Assembly (NCBI RefSeq): GCF_003075525.1
Contig: NZ_QDDR01000002.1
Location: 62,001 to 126,000, forward strand
From: Pararhodobacter aggregans
GTDB taxonomy: Bacteria; Pseudomonadota; Alphaproteobacteria; Rhodobacterales; Rhodobacteraceae
Length of the DNA stretch: 64,000 nt
Direction of reading: 5' to 3'
In this document: positions 1-6,935 of the stretch, in pieces
Layout of the letters: every line of letters begins with the position of its first letter
Position numbering within the stretch: the first letter of the stretch is position 1
Notes under the pieces: generated by a model
The model's input: the letters and a program-made list of their open reading frames with translations, nothing else
Told to the model about the DNA's origin: nothing
Database searches by the model: none
Made by a program: the position numbers and the translations under genes

Positions 1-1146
1 CACACGATCCCGACCCGCGGCGGCATCACCATCGACATGCGCGACATGAACAAGGTGCTGGAAATCCGGCCCGAGGATGGGCTGGCCGTGGTGCAGGCGG
101 GCGTCACCCGCAAGCAGCTGAACACCGAACTCAGGGCCACGGGCCTCATGTTCTCGGTCGATCCCGGGGCCGATGCCTCGCTCGGTGGCATGGCCTCGAC
201 CCGGGGCTCGGGCACCATGGCCTACCGCTATGGCACGATGCGCGACAATGTGCTGGCGCTGAGGGTGGTGACGGCGGACGGGCAAGTGGTCAGGACCGGC
301 AGCCGGGCGCGGAAATCCTCGACCGGCTATGACCTCACGCATCTTTTCGTCGGCGCCGAGGGGACGCTGGGCGTCATCACCGAGCTGACCGTGCGGCTGC
401 ATCCGATCCCCGAGGCGGTGTCGTCGGCCATCTGCGCCTTCCCCGATGCGCAAAGCGCCGTCGCCTGCGTGATCGAGGCCGTGCAATACGGCCTGCCGAT
501 GGCGCGGGTCGAGTTCCTGGACGAGGTGGCGGTCTCGAACGTCAATTCCTATTCCGGGCTGACGCTCAGGGTCGCGCCGACGCTCCTCTTCGAGTTCCAC
601 GGGACCGAGGCCTGGGCGGCCGAACAGGCGCAGATCGTCGAAAGCCTGGCCGAGGGCCATGGCGGGGCCGATTTCGTCTGGACCGCGGATGCCGAGGAAC
701 GCGGGCGCCTCTGGCAGGCGCGCCACGACCTCTATTGGGCGACCAAGGCCCGGCGGCCGGGGTGCGAGCTTTATACCGGCGACATCTGCGTGCCGATCTC
801 GGAACTGGCGGGTCAGATCGAGGCGGCGCGGGCGGATATCGAGGCGAGTTTCCTGGAAGGGCAGATCATCGGCCATGTCGGCGACGGCAATTACCACGCC
901 GGTTATCTGGTGATGCGCGACAGTCCCGAGGAGATGGCCGAAGCGGCGCGGCTGGCCGAAAGGCTGGTCGAACGGGCCTTGCAGGTCGGGGGGACGGCCA
1001 GCGGCGAGCATGGGATAGGCCTTGCCAAGCTGAAATACCTGCGGGCCGAGCATGGCGATGCGGCGGTCGAGCTGATGAAGACGCTGAAGCGGGCGATGGA
1101 TCCCAAGGGCATCCTGAACCCCGGCAAGCTCGGCCAGGCAGGCTAG
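1..1146 (+). CDS. FAD-linked oxidase, D-lactate dehydrogenase (cytochrome)/glycolate oxidase GlcD type, 3' part
   Basis: The reading frame is open at base 1, so the N-terminus, including the start of the FAD-binding PCMH domain, lies outside the window. The visible part has the second half of the FAD-binding domain (GGMASTRGSGTMAYRYGTMRD and GYDLTHLFVGAEGTLG patterns) and the C-terminal FAD-oxidase domain with HVGDGNYHAG and GEHGIGLAK, ending in the usual NPGKL tail. The family oxidises D-2-hydroxy acids such as D-lactate or glycolate and passes electrons to cytochrome c or quinone. The His-rich GDGN/GEHG motifs are intact, so the enzyme looks functional. The substrate cannot be settled from this part; the mitochondrial-Dld-like subfamily seems closest. 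It converges on the flagellar genes across two strong hairpins. Confidence 0.88.
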   Translation, partial: HTIPTRGGITIDMRDMNKVLEIRPEDGLAVVQAGVTRKQLNTELRATGLMFSVDPGADASLGGMASTRGSGTMAYRYGTMRDNVLALRVVTADGQVVRTGSRARKSSTGYDLTHLFVGAEGTLGVITELTVRLHPIPEAVSSAICAFPDAQSAVACVIEAVQYGLPMARVEFLDEVAVSNVNSYSGLTLRVAPTLLFEFHGTEAWAAEQAQIVESLAEGHGGADFVWTADAEERGRLWQARHDLYWATKARRPGCELYTGDICVPISELAGQIEAARADIEASFLEGQIIGHVGDGNYHAGYLVMRDSPEEMAEAARLAERLVERALQVGGTASGEHGIGLAKLKYLRAEHGDAAVELMKTLKRAMDPKGILNPGKLGQAG

Positions 1147-1160
1147 GGCGCGGCGCAGGG

Positions 1161-1219
1161 GTTTCCCAAGGGGACCTGCGGGTCCCCTTGGGCGGGGGGC
1201 CGGGGGGCTGGCCCCCCGC
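1161..1219. terminator. Two adjacent hairpins between convergent genes
   Basis: A 12-bp perfect stem (1165-1176 with 1181-1192, loop TGCG) is followed by a G6/C6 palindrome (about 1201-1218). They lie between the stop of the FAD oxidase (+) and the stop of the FliJ-like gene (-), so they probably end transcription from one or both sides. No clear T-run follows. The G-rich palindrome recurs near 52381-52400. Confidence 0.5.
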
Positions 1220-1225
1220 ACCCGC

Positions 1226-1609
1226 TCATTCCCCCTTCGCCGCTTCGGCTTTCCGGGCCGCCTCGGCCTTCCCCGCCAGCTCCTCAAGCACCGCCGCCCG
1301 GCCGAAAGCCTTCGCCGCCGCCGGTTTCTGCCGCATCCAGTCCACGGTCACCATGGCCAGCTGCTGGTTCAGCCGCCGGCTCTGCGCCTCGGACCAGCGG
1401 CGATGGGCGAGGCGCGCGCCGACCAGCGCCGGGTCGCTGACCGCCTCGCCCGGATCGAGCGGCGCCTCGACCGCCTTCAGGGTCTGCAACGCCCCCTGCA
1501 ACCGGGCGCGGGACTGCGCCACGGCGGCCAGTTTCGCCAGCTCCGCCTCGCGCTTCAGCGCCGCCAGGGCCGCCAGCCGTGCCAGAGCCTCGGCCCGCTT
1601 GCGGTCCAT
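1226..1609 (-). CDS. FliJ-like coiled-coil protein of the flagellar export cluster
   Basis: 127-residue, Ala/Lys/Glu/Arg-rich, almost entirely helical protein with no signal peptide or membrane segment. The ATG overlaps the flhB stop by one base (TGATG), so it is translationally coupled as the last gene of the flhA-fliR-flhB unit. Size, coiled-coil character and position resemble FliJ/YscO-type proteins, which escort chaperones and activate the export ATPase at FlhA. The C-terminal stretch AFGRAAVLEELA recalls the end of FliJ proteins. Sequence similarity is too weak to be sure, so the assignment rests mainly on context. Confidence 0.6.
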   Translation of the reverse strand: MDRKRAEALARLAALAALKREAELAKLAAVAQSRARLQGALQTLKAVEAPLDPGEAVSDPALVGARLAHRRWSEAQSRRLNQQLAMVTVDWMRQKPAAAKAFGRAAVLEELAGKAEAARKAEAAKGE

Positions 1610-2703
1610 CAGCGCCGTCCCTGCTGGCGGGCGCGCATCCGCATCGCCTCGGCGAAGCGGATGGCGGCGGCGACGGCGGCGTAATGCTCGGGCGCAATCT
1701 CGGCCCCCAGCTTGACGCTGGCATAGAGCGCGCGCGCCGTGGGCGGGTCGGAATGGATCGGCACGCCGGCCTCCGCCGCCGCCTCGCGGATCCGGGCTGC
1801 CACCTCGTCCACGCCCTTGGCGACGCAGACCGGCGCCCCCTCGACCCCCGGCGCCCATTTCAGCGCCACGGCGTAATGGGTGGGGTTGACGATCACCACC
1901 GCCGCCTTCGGCACATCGGCCATCATCTGGCTGGTGGCATAGGCCTGGGCGCGCTGGCGCCGGGCGCTTTTCAGATGCGGGTCGCCTTCGGATTGCTTGT
2001 GATCCTCGCGCAATTCCTGATGGCTCATGCGCTGGCGCCGCCGGTGGTCGAAGACCTGCCACAGGTAATCGAGCCCCCCCAGAACCAGCATGATGAGGAC
2101 GACGATGGCCATGAATTCGACCGTCAGATGCAACAGCGCCAGCGTCGCCTGGCCGGGGCTCTGGCCGATCGTGTCCATCAGTTCGGGCAGGCGCGACAGC
2201 AGATAGACCCACAACAACCCGCCATAAAGCGTGAGTTTCAGCGCCGATTTGGCGAATTCCACCAGACCCGAGAGGCCGAACTTGTTCTTGGCGTTCGAGA
2301 TCGGCGAGAGGCGAGAGAGTTTGGGCGACAGTTTCTCGGGCGCGAAGACGATGCCGCGCAGCGCGATCAGCACGGTCAGCGCCAGCAGGCCCGGGATCGC
2401 CAGCGCCGGGGCCATGGCGACGACCACGCCCTGCAACAGCGCCCCGGTCATCGCCGTGCCGCCGCCCAGCATCTCGGGGCCCAGATCTTCGGCCCGGTCC
2501 AGAAGCGTCCGGCCCAGCTCGCCCAGCCGGGGCGGCACCCAGCCGCCGGGAAGAAGGGCCAGCACCAGAAACCCGGCTGTCGCTGCCGCCGCCGTGACAT
2601 CGGCGCTGCGCGGCAGGTCGCCCTTCTTGCGCGCCTCGTCCAGCTTGCGCGGTGTCGCCTCATGCGGGCGGTCGGCGCCGTCGTCCTGGCCCTGCGCGCT
2701 CAT
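1609..2703 (-). CDS. flhB: Flagellar biosynthesis protein FlhB
   Basis: 364 residues. The N-terminal tail EATPRKLDEARKKGDL is the family signature, four membrane segments fill about residues 40-215, and the cytoplasmic domain carries the self-cleaving NPTH motif at residues 273-276. FlhB is the substrate-specificity switch of the flagellar type III export gate: autocleavage between N and P changes export from rod/hook to filament proteins. The start overlaps the fliR stop by 4 bases (2700-2703) and the gene is followed by a coupled FliJ-like gene. All key residues are present. Confidence 0.97.
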   Translation of the reverse strand: MSAQGQDDGADRPHEATPRKLDEARKKGDLPRSADVTAAAATAGFLVLALLPGGWVPPRLGELGRTLLDRAEDLGPEMLGGGTAMTGALLQGVVVAMAPALAIPGLLALTVLIALRGIVFAPEKLSPKLSRLSPISNAKNKFGLSGLVEFAKSALKLTLYGGLLWVYLLSRLPELMDTIGQSPGQATLALLHLTVEFMAIVVLIMLVLGGLDYLWQVFDHRRRQRMSHQELREDHKQSEGDPHLKSARRQRAQAYATSQMMADVPKAAVVIVNPTHYAVALKWAPGVEGAPVCVAKGVDEVAARIREAAAEAGVPIHSDPPTARALYASVKLGAEIAPEHYAAVAAAIRFAEAMRMRARQQGRR

Positions 2704-3485
2704 GGCGCGACCGGATTGCCGAGGACCGACAGGAAGGCGGGCGCCCAGATCGCCAGCATGACGGGCGCCGACAGCATCAGCAGCACCAGCCCGCCCAGCG
2801 TCAGGGCCGGGGCGCCGACGAAGGCCACCATCAGCTGCGGCATGGCCCGGTTGATCGCGCCGAGCGCCAGGTTATAGAGCCCGGCGCCGATGACGAAGGG
2901 CGCGGCCAGCGAGAAGCTCAGCGCGAAGGCATGGGCGACGCGCTCCACCCCCCATTGCGCGACACCCTCGGGCGAGGGCCAGATCCCGGCCGGGAACAGG
3001 TCGTAGGACAGGACCAGCAGTTGCGCCAGCCGCTCCGGGATACCGCTCATCGCCGCGACGCAAAGCCCGCCCATGACCAGCAGCTGGGCCATCGCCGGTT
3101 GCGGATCGACGCCCGCGCCGCCGAAGGCCTGCGCCAGCGAGGTCGCCTGCGCGGCCTTGGTCCCGGCCATCATCAGCGCCAGGATCATCAGCCTGAGGCT
3201 GAGCCCCAGGATCAGCCCGACCAGCGATTCGCCGCCGACGAACAGCACCAGCCCGATGGGGTCGGGGGCGGGAAGCGGGATCCGGGGGGCGACCGCCGGG
3301 GCCACGACCAGCGTCATGGCCAGCGCCGCCACCAGCCGGATGCGGGCGGGCACGCTGCGTTCGCCCAGCACCGGGACCAGGGCGAAGACCGGGCCGATCC
3401 GGGCGAAGACCAGCCCGCCGCCCGCCATCCAGGCCTGCACCTGGGTGGCCAGCGCGGTCAGCGCGGCGATCATCTCGGGCGTCAT
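2700..3485 (-). CDS. fliR: Flagellar biosynthetic protein FliR
   Basis: 261 residues starting MTPEMIAALT. The ATG overlaps the flhA stop by 4 bases (ATGA), which favours this start over longer in-frame readings through flhA. It has about six hydrophobic segments, including the conserved RIRLVAALAMTLVVAP and GLILGLSLRLMILALMMAG regions. FliR forms the FliP5Q4R1 export-gate core with FliP and FliQ, which are not in the window. It lies in the flhA-fliR-flhB operon, and its own stop overlaps flhB. Confidence 0.95.
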   Translation of the reverse strand: MTPEMIAALTALATQVQAWMAGGGLVFARIGPVFALVPVLGERSVPARIRLVAALAMTLVVAPAVAPRIPLPAPDPIGLVLFVGGESLVGLILGLSLRLMILALMMAGTKAAQATSLAQAFGGAGVDPQPAMAQLLVMGGLCVAAMSGIPERLAQLLVLSYDLFPAGIWPSPEGVAQWGVERVAHAFALSFSLAAPFVIGAGLYNLALGAINRAMPQLMVAFVGAPALTLGGLVLLMLSAPVMLAIWAPAFLSVLGNPVAP

Positions 3486-5560
3486 GCGGCGATCTGGCCG
3501 ACCAGCGCGGGACGGGCCTCCATGCCGATTTCCTCGAACGAGAGGACCGGCGCGGGCACGTCGCGCGCCGCCATCACCGTCCTGAGAAACCGCCGTCGCC
3601 GGGCGGGCGAGACCAGCGCGGCCTGCGTCCCGTGTTCGGACAGCGAGGAGAAGGTCTGCGCCAGGGCATTGGCCAGCTTGCCGAAATCGGCGGGGGGCAG
3701 GGCGATGTCGGTGCCGCCCCGCTCGCCCTCGATCTGGTAGCGGGTGAAGACCTCCTCCCATTCCGGCGCCAGCTGCACCAGCGGCAGCGTCCCGTCCTGC
3801 CGCTTCAGCCCGGCGACCAGCTGGAAGCCCATCCGCTGGCGGACATGTTCACAGATCGCCTCGGGTGAGAAATGCTGGACGCGCAATTCGGCGATGGCCT
3901 CCAGGATCATCGGCAGGTTGCGGATCGAGACCCTCTCGTCCAGCAAAAGCCGCAGCACCGCCAGCAGCGTGTCGACCGGCACCTTGTCGGGGATCAGCTC
4001 GTCGATCAGGCGGCGGTTGGCCTCGGCCCGGCGGCTGTCCGAAAGGTTGGTCATCTCGTCCAGCATCCGGCGCAGGCCGCGCAGCGTCAGCAGGCGGGCG
4101 AAATTGACCTTCAGCACCTCCAGCAGATGGGTGGCGAGAACCTCGGCCGGGCCGACGACCGTGAGGCCGCCCAGCGCTGCCTCCTCCTCGTCCTCGGGGG
4201 CGATCCAGCGGGCGGGGGCGGCATAGACCGGCTCCTTCACGTCGATGCCCGAGGGGGCGCCGGCGCTGGCGCCATCGGGCAGCAGCGCCAGGCGCCGGTC
4301 GGGGCGCAGCCGGTCGCGGCCCTGTTCCACGCCCTGGATGAGGATCGCGTATTCGCCGGGGTTCAGCGCCGGGTCGTCGGTCAGCCGGATCTCGGGCAGG
4401 ATCAGGCCCCAGTTGCGGGCCACGTGGTTGCGCATGTTCATGATCCGCGCATCGAGCCCGGTGGCGGGGTCCAGCACCATCGGCACCAGATCGGGGGCGA
4501 AGGTCACATGCACCTCGTCGAGGTCCAGCACATCGCCCAGCGAGGTGGGCCGCACCGCCTCGGGCTGCGGCGCGGCGGCCTTGTCGCGGGCCTTCGCGGC
4601 CCTCAGGGCGAGCCATGCGGCGGCGGCCAGCAGGCAGGCCCCGGCGACGAAGGGCAGGAAGGGCAGCCCGGGCACCAGTGCGAAGACCAGCATCAGCGCC
4701 GCGACCGTGCCCAGTGCCGCCGGGTAGCGGCCCAGCTGCGCCATCAGCGCGCTGTCGGTCGCGCCATTGGCCCCGCCCCGCGCCAGCAAGAGCGCCGCGG
4801 CGATGGAGATGATGACGGCCGGGATCTGGCTGACCAGCCCGTCGCCGACGGTGAGGATCGCATAGGTCTCGAACGCCTCGCCCATCGAGAGACCGTGCAC
4901 CAGCGTCCCCATGAGAAGGCCGACGACGATGTTCAGCAGCGTGATCAACAGCCCCGCCACCGCGTCGCCCTTGACGAATTTCGACGCCCCGTCGAGCGAG
5001 CCGAAGAAGGTGGTTTCCGCCTGTTCCCGCTCGCGCCGGGCCTTGGCCTCGGCATGGCTGATGGCGCCCGCCGACATGTCGGCGTCGATGGCCATCTGCT
5101 TGCCGGGCATGCCGTCGAGGGCAAAGCGCGCGCCGACCTCGGCCATGCGGCCCGCGCCCTTGGTGATGACGATGAAATTGACGATCAAGAGGACGCAGAA
5201 GACCACGACGCCCAGAAACACGCTGCCGCCCATGATGAAGCTGGCGAAGCCCTGGATGACCGCGCCCGCTGCGTGTGGCCCGGTATGCCCCTCGCCGATA
5301 ATCAGCCGGGTCGAGGAGACGTTGAGCGAGAGCCGCAGCATCAGCGAGGCCAGCAGCACGGTGGGGAAGATCGAGAAATCGAGCGGCCGCTCGATGAAAA
5401 GCGTGATGGTGAACATCAGGATCGCCAGCCCGAACGAGGCGGCGAGGCCGATGTCCAGCATCCACGACGGCATCGGCAGGATCATCATGACGATGACCGC
5501 CATCAGGGCCATGGCCAGCAGAACGGTCGGCTGGAAGATGCGGGAGGCGGTCAGTTTCAC
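3482..5560 (-). CDS. flhA: Flagellar biosynthesis protein FlhA
   Basis: 692 residues, normal for the family, from a GTG start (VKLTASRIFQ) whose bases overlap the stop of the preceding gene (GTGA, 5557-5560). The N-terminal half has eight membrane segments and the FHIPEP loop (ITKGAGRMAEVGARFALDGMPGKQ). The C-terminal half, from about residue 330, is the cytosolic nonameric ring domain that docks export chaperones and FliJ. FlhA is the proton-driven core of the flagellar export apparatus. Longer in-frame starts exist but would run over the transglycosylase gene, so they are unlikely. Confidence 0.97.
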   Translation of the reverse strand: MKLTASRIFQPTVLLAMALMAVIVMMILPMPSWMLDIGLAASFGLAILMFTITLFIERPLDFSIFPTVLLASLMLRLSLNVSSTRLIIGEGHTGPHAAGAVIQGFASFIMGGSVFLGVVVFCVLLIVNFIVITKGAGRMAEVGARFALDGMPGKQMAIDADMSAGAISHAEAKARREREQAETTFFGSLDGASKFVKGDAVAGLLITLLNIVVGLLMGTLVHGLSMGEAFETYAILTVGDGLVSQIPAVIISIAAALLLARGGANGATDSALMAQLGRYPAALGTVAALMLVFALVPGLPFLPFVAGACLLAAAAWLALRAAKARDKAAAPQPEAVRPTSLGDVLDLDEVHVTFAPDLVPMVLDPATGLDARIMNMRNHVARNWGLILPEIRLTDDPALNPGEYAILIQGVEQGRDRLRPDRRLALLPDGASAGAPSGIDVKEPVYAAPARWIAPEDEEEAALGGLTVVGPAEVLATHLLEVLKVNFARLLTLRGLRRMLDEMTNLSDSRRAEANRRLIDELIPDKVPVDTLLAVLRLLLDERVSIRNLPMILEAIAELRVQHFSPEAICEHVRQRMGFQLVAGLKRQDGTLPLVQLAPEWEEVFTRYQIEGERGGTDIALPPADFGKLANALAQTFSSLSEHGTQAALVSPARRRRFLRTVMAARDVPAPVLSFEEIGMEARPALVGQIAA

Positions 5561-6216
5561 GGCAGGGCCTCGATCAGCGGGCGGGAGGAGGGCAGGGCGA
5601 GCGGCACCAGCGAGGCACCGGCGGGGGTTCCGGCCAGCAGCGGGAAGGTATTGACCCGCTCGGCCACCGGCGGGGGCGGGGGTGCGGCGTCGAGCCCCGC
5701 GCGGAGGCTGCGAAAACGGGCGCGGTAGCGCTCGGCATGGGTGGGGTTGCGCGAGTGATAGGCACCCGCCGCCCCTTCCCACGAGCCGAATTCCTCGTGC
5801 AGGGAGGCGAGGAGCCGCGCGGCGTAGCGCGCGGCGGTCAGCGGATCCAGCAGATCCTCGGGCTGGCGGAACTGCCGCCCGTGCCAATGCCAGTTGATCT
5901 GGAAACAGCCGAGGTCGAACAGGTCCTGCCCCCGGGCCAGCAGCGCGCGGGCGAAGCGCGCGGCCTCTTCCCGCGTGTCGAACCAATGGCCGCGCCCCTC
6001 GGCATTGGCGGTCCAGGGCCAGGGGCGGCTGGTGCCGTCGCGGCTGCGCCCCGTCTCGGTCAGGGCGATGGCCAGCAGCACATCGAGCGGCACGCCCGTC
6101 TCCCGCGCGGCGGCGGCGGCGGCGGTTTCGCACAGCTCAGGCCGCGCCGGGGCCGGGGCCACCGAGAGCAGCAGGGCCATGAGGGCCAGGGTCGGGATCA
6201 GGCGAGACTTCTTCAT
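5557..6216 (-). CDS. Exported lytic transglycosylase (SLT, GH23-like) of the flagellar cluster
   Basis: 219 residues with a clear signal peptide (MKKSRLIPTLALMALLLSVAPAPARP). The SLT fold is recognisable: catalytic Glu54 in AIALTETGRSRD, then GCFQINWHWHG and AAGAYHSRNP, which match the QIN and AYN-type motifs of GH23 transglycosylases. Such enzymes cleave peptidoglycan, and in Rhodobacterales flagellar clusters they open the wall for the rod. It is the first visible gene of the operon, overlapping flhA by 4 bases. A start 28 codons upstream is in frame, but the signal peptide fits the chosen start. Confidence 0.85.
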   Translation of the reverse strand: MKKSRLIPTLALMALLLSVAPAPARPELCETAAAAAARETGVPLDVLLAIALTETGRSRDGTSRPWPWTANAEGRGHWFDTREEAARFARALLARGQDLFDLGCFQINWHWHGRQFRQPEDLLDPLTAARYAARLLASLHEEFGSWEGAAGAYHSRNPTHAERYRARFRSLRAGLDAAPPPPPVAERVNTFPLLAGTPAGASLVPLALPSSRPLIEALP

Positions 6217-6522
6217 CGCGGGCAGCCGGTTCCACCGGAAAGGGAACCCGAGGCTAGCGCCGACAAGATTGAGGAAGCGTTGACGCGAGAGCCCCCGCAC
6301 GCCGCGCGGCTGATAGCGCCCCCATGCGTCGAAACCTCAGCAAAAGCGCGATTTCCGGCCCTTCAAGCGTCTTGCGCGAGGGCATGGAATCAGGCATGAA
6401 AAACAACGCGACGTTATCTCTATCGACCTGTTCGGCCCGCAAAGGCACTCTGCGCTCGATCCCGATTTGACTGAGCCGGGCTGCCGCATAGTGTGGGCAG
6501 CGCTACGACAGGAGTGTTCACG
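6217..6522. other. Intergenic region between the flagellar operon and csp
   Basis: About 300 bases without a convincing gene. Short frames here lack family similarity. It should hold the promoter of the flagellar (-) unit. A TTGACT / TAGTGT pair near 6467-6494 is a candidate promoter for the cold-shock gene. Confidence 0.5.
6467..6494 (+). promoter_or_regulatory. Candidate sigma-70-type promoter of the cold-shock gene
   Basis: TTGACT at 6467-6472, then a 16-base spacer and TAGTGT at 6489-6494, about 30 bases before the csp start. The -35 is good and the -10 weak. Read by eye only. Confidence 0.35.
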
Positions 6523-6729
6523 ATGGCAACTGGCACCGTGAAATGGTTCAACGCCACCAAGGGCTACGGCTTCATCCAGCCCGATGGCGGTTCCAAGGAC
6601 GTTTTCGTTCACATCAGCGCCGTCGAGCGTTCGGGCCTGCAAAGCCTGAAGGACGGCCAGAAGGTCACCTTCGACCTGCAGACCAGCCGCGACGGTCGGG
6701 AATCGGCCTCGAACCTGGCGCTGGCCTGA
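6523..6729 (+). CDS. Cold-shock domain protein (CspA family)
   Basis: 68 residues forming a single cold-shock domain: [19 protein letters not shown] (RNP1) and [11 protein letters not shown] (RNP2) are both intact. It starts MATGTVKWF after an AGGAG site at 6510-6514. These small beta-barrels bind single-stranded RNA/DNA and melt RNA structure. It is monocistronic: a strong terminator follows, and a long 5' leader is likely, as is common for csp genes. Whether it is cold-induced cannot be told from the sequence. Confidence 0.96.
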   Translation: MATGTVKWFNATKGYGFIQPDGGSKDVFVHISAVERSGLQSLKDGQKVTFDLQTSRDGRESASNLALA

Positions 6730-6754
6730 GGCGATTTGCCACAGTGAAATTCGG

Positions 6755-6782
6755 ACGGGCGACCCAGGGGTCGCCCGTTTTC
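6755..6782 (+). terminator. Rho-independent terminator of the cold-shock gene
   Basis: An approximately 10-bp stem (ACGGGCGACC... with ...GGTCGCCCGT, 6755-6778) is followed by a TTTT run (6778-6781), 26 bases after the csp stop. Confidence 0.85.
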
Positions 6783-6823
6783 GTTGCGGCGGTCGAATCC
6801 GGCATTTCCGCGTCCGGTTTCGC

Positions 6824-6852
6824 TTGACTTCACGGCCCCATTTTCAATTTTA
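6824..6852 (+). promoter_or_regulatory. Candidate promoter of the Mrp antiporter operon
   Basis: TTGACT at 6824-6829 and an AT-rich hexamer ATTTTA at 6847-6852 with 17-base spacing, about 85 bases upstream of the operon's first gene. The AT-rich pocket stands out against GC-rich surroundings. Confidence 0.4.
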
Positions 6853-6935
6853 GGGCCGCGGGCCGTGAGGCCCGTTTCGTACACCGGCCCTTCCGTCCGA
6901 TCCCGGGCGGGCCGCCCTCGGACAAAGGAACCGAC

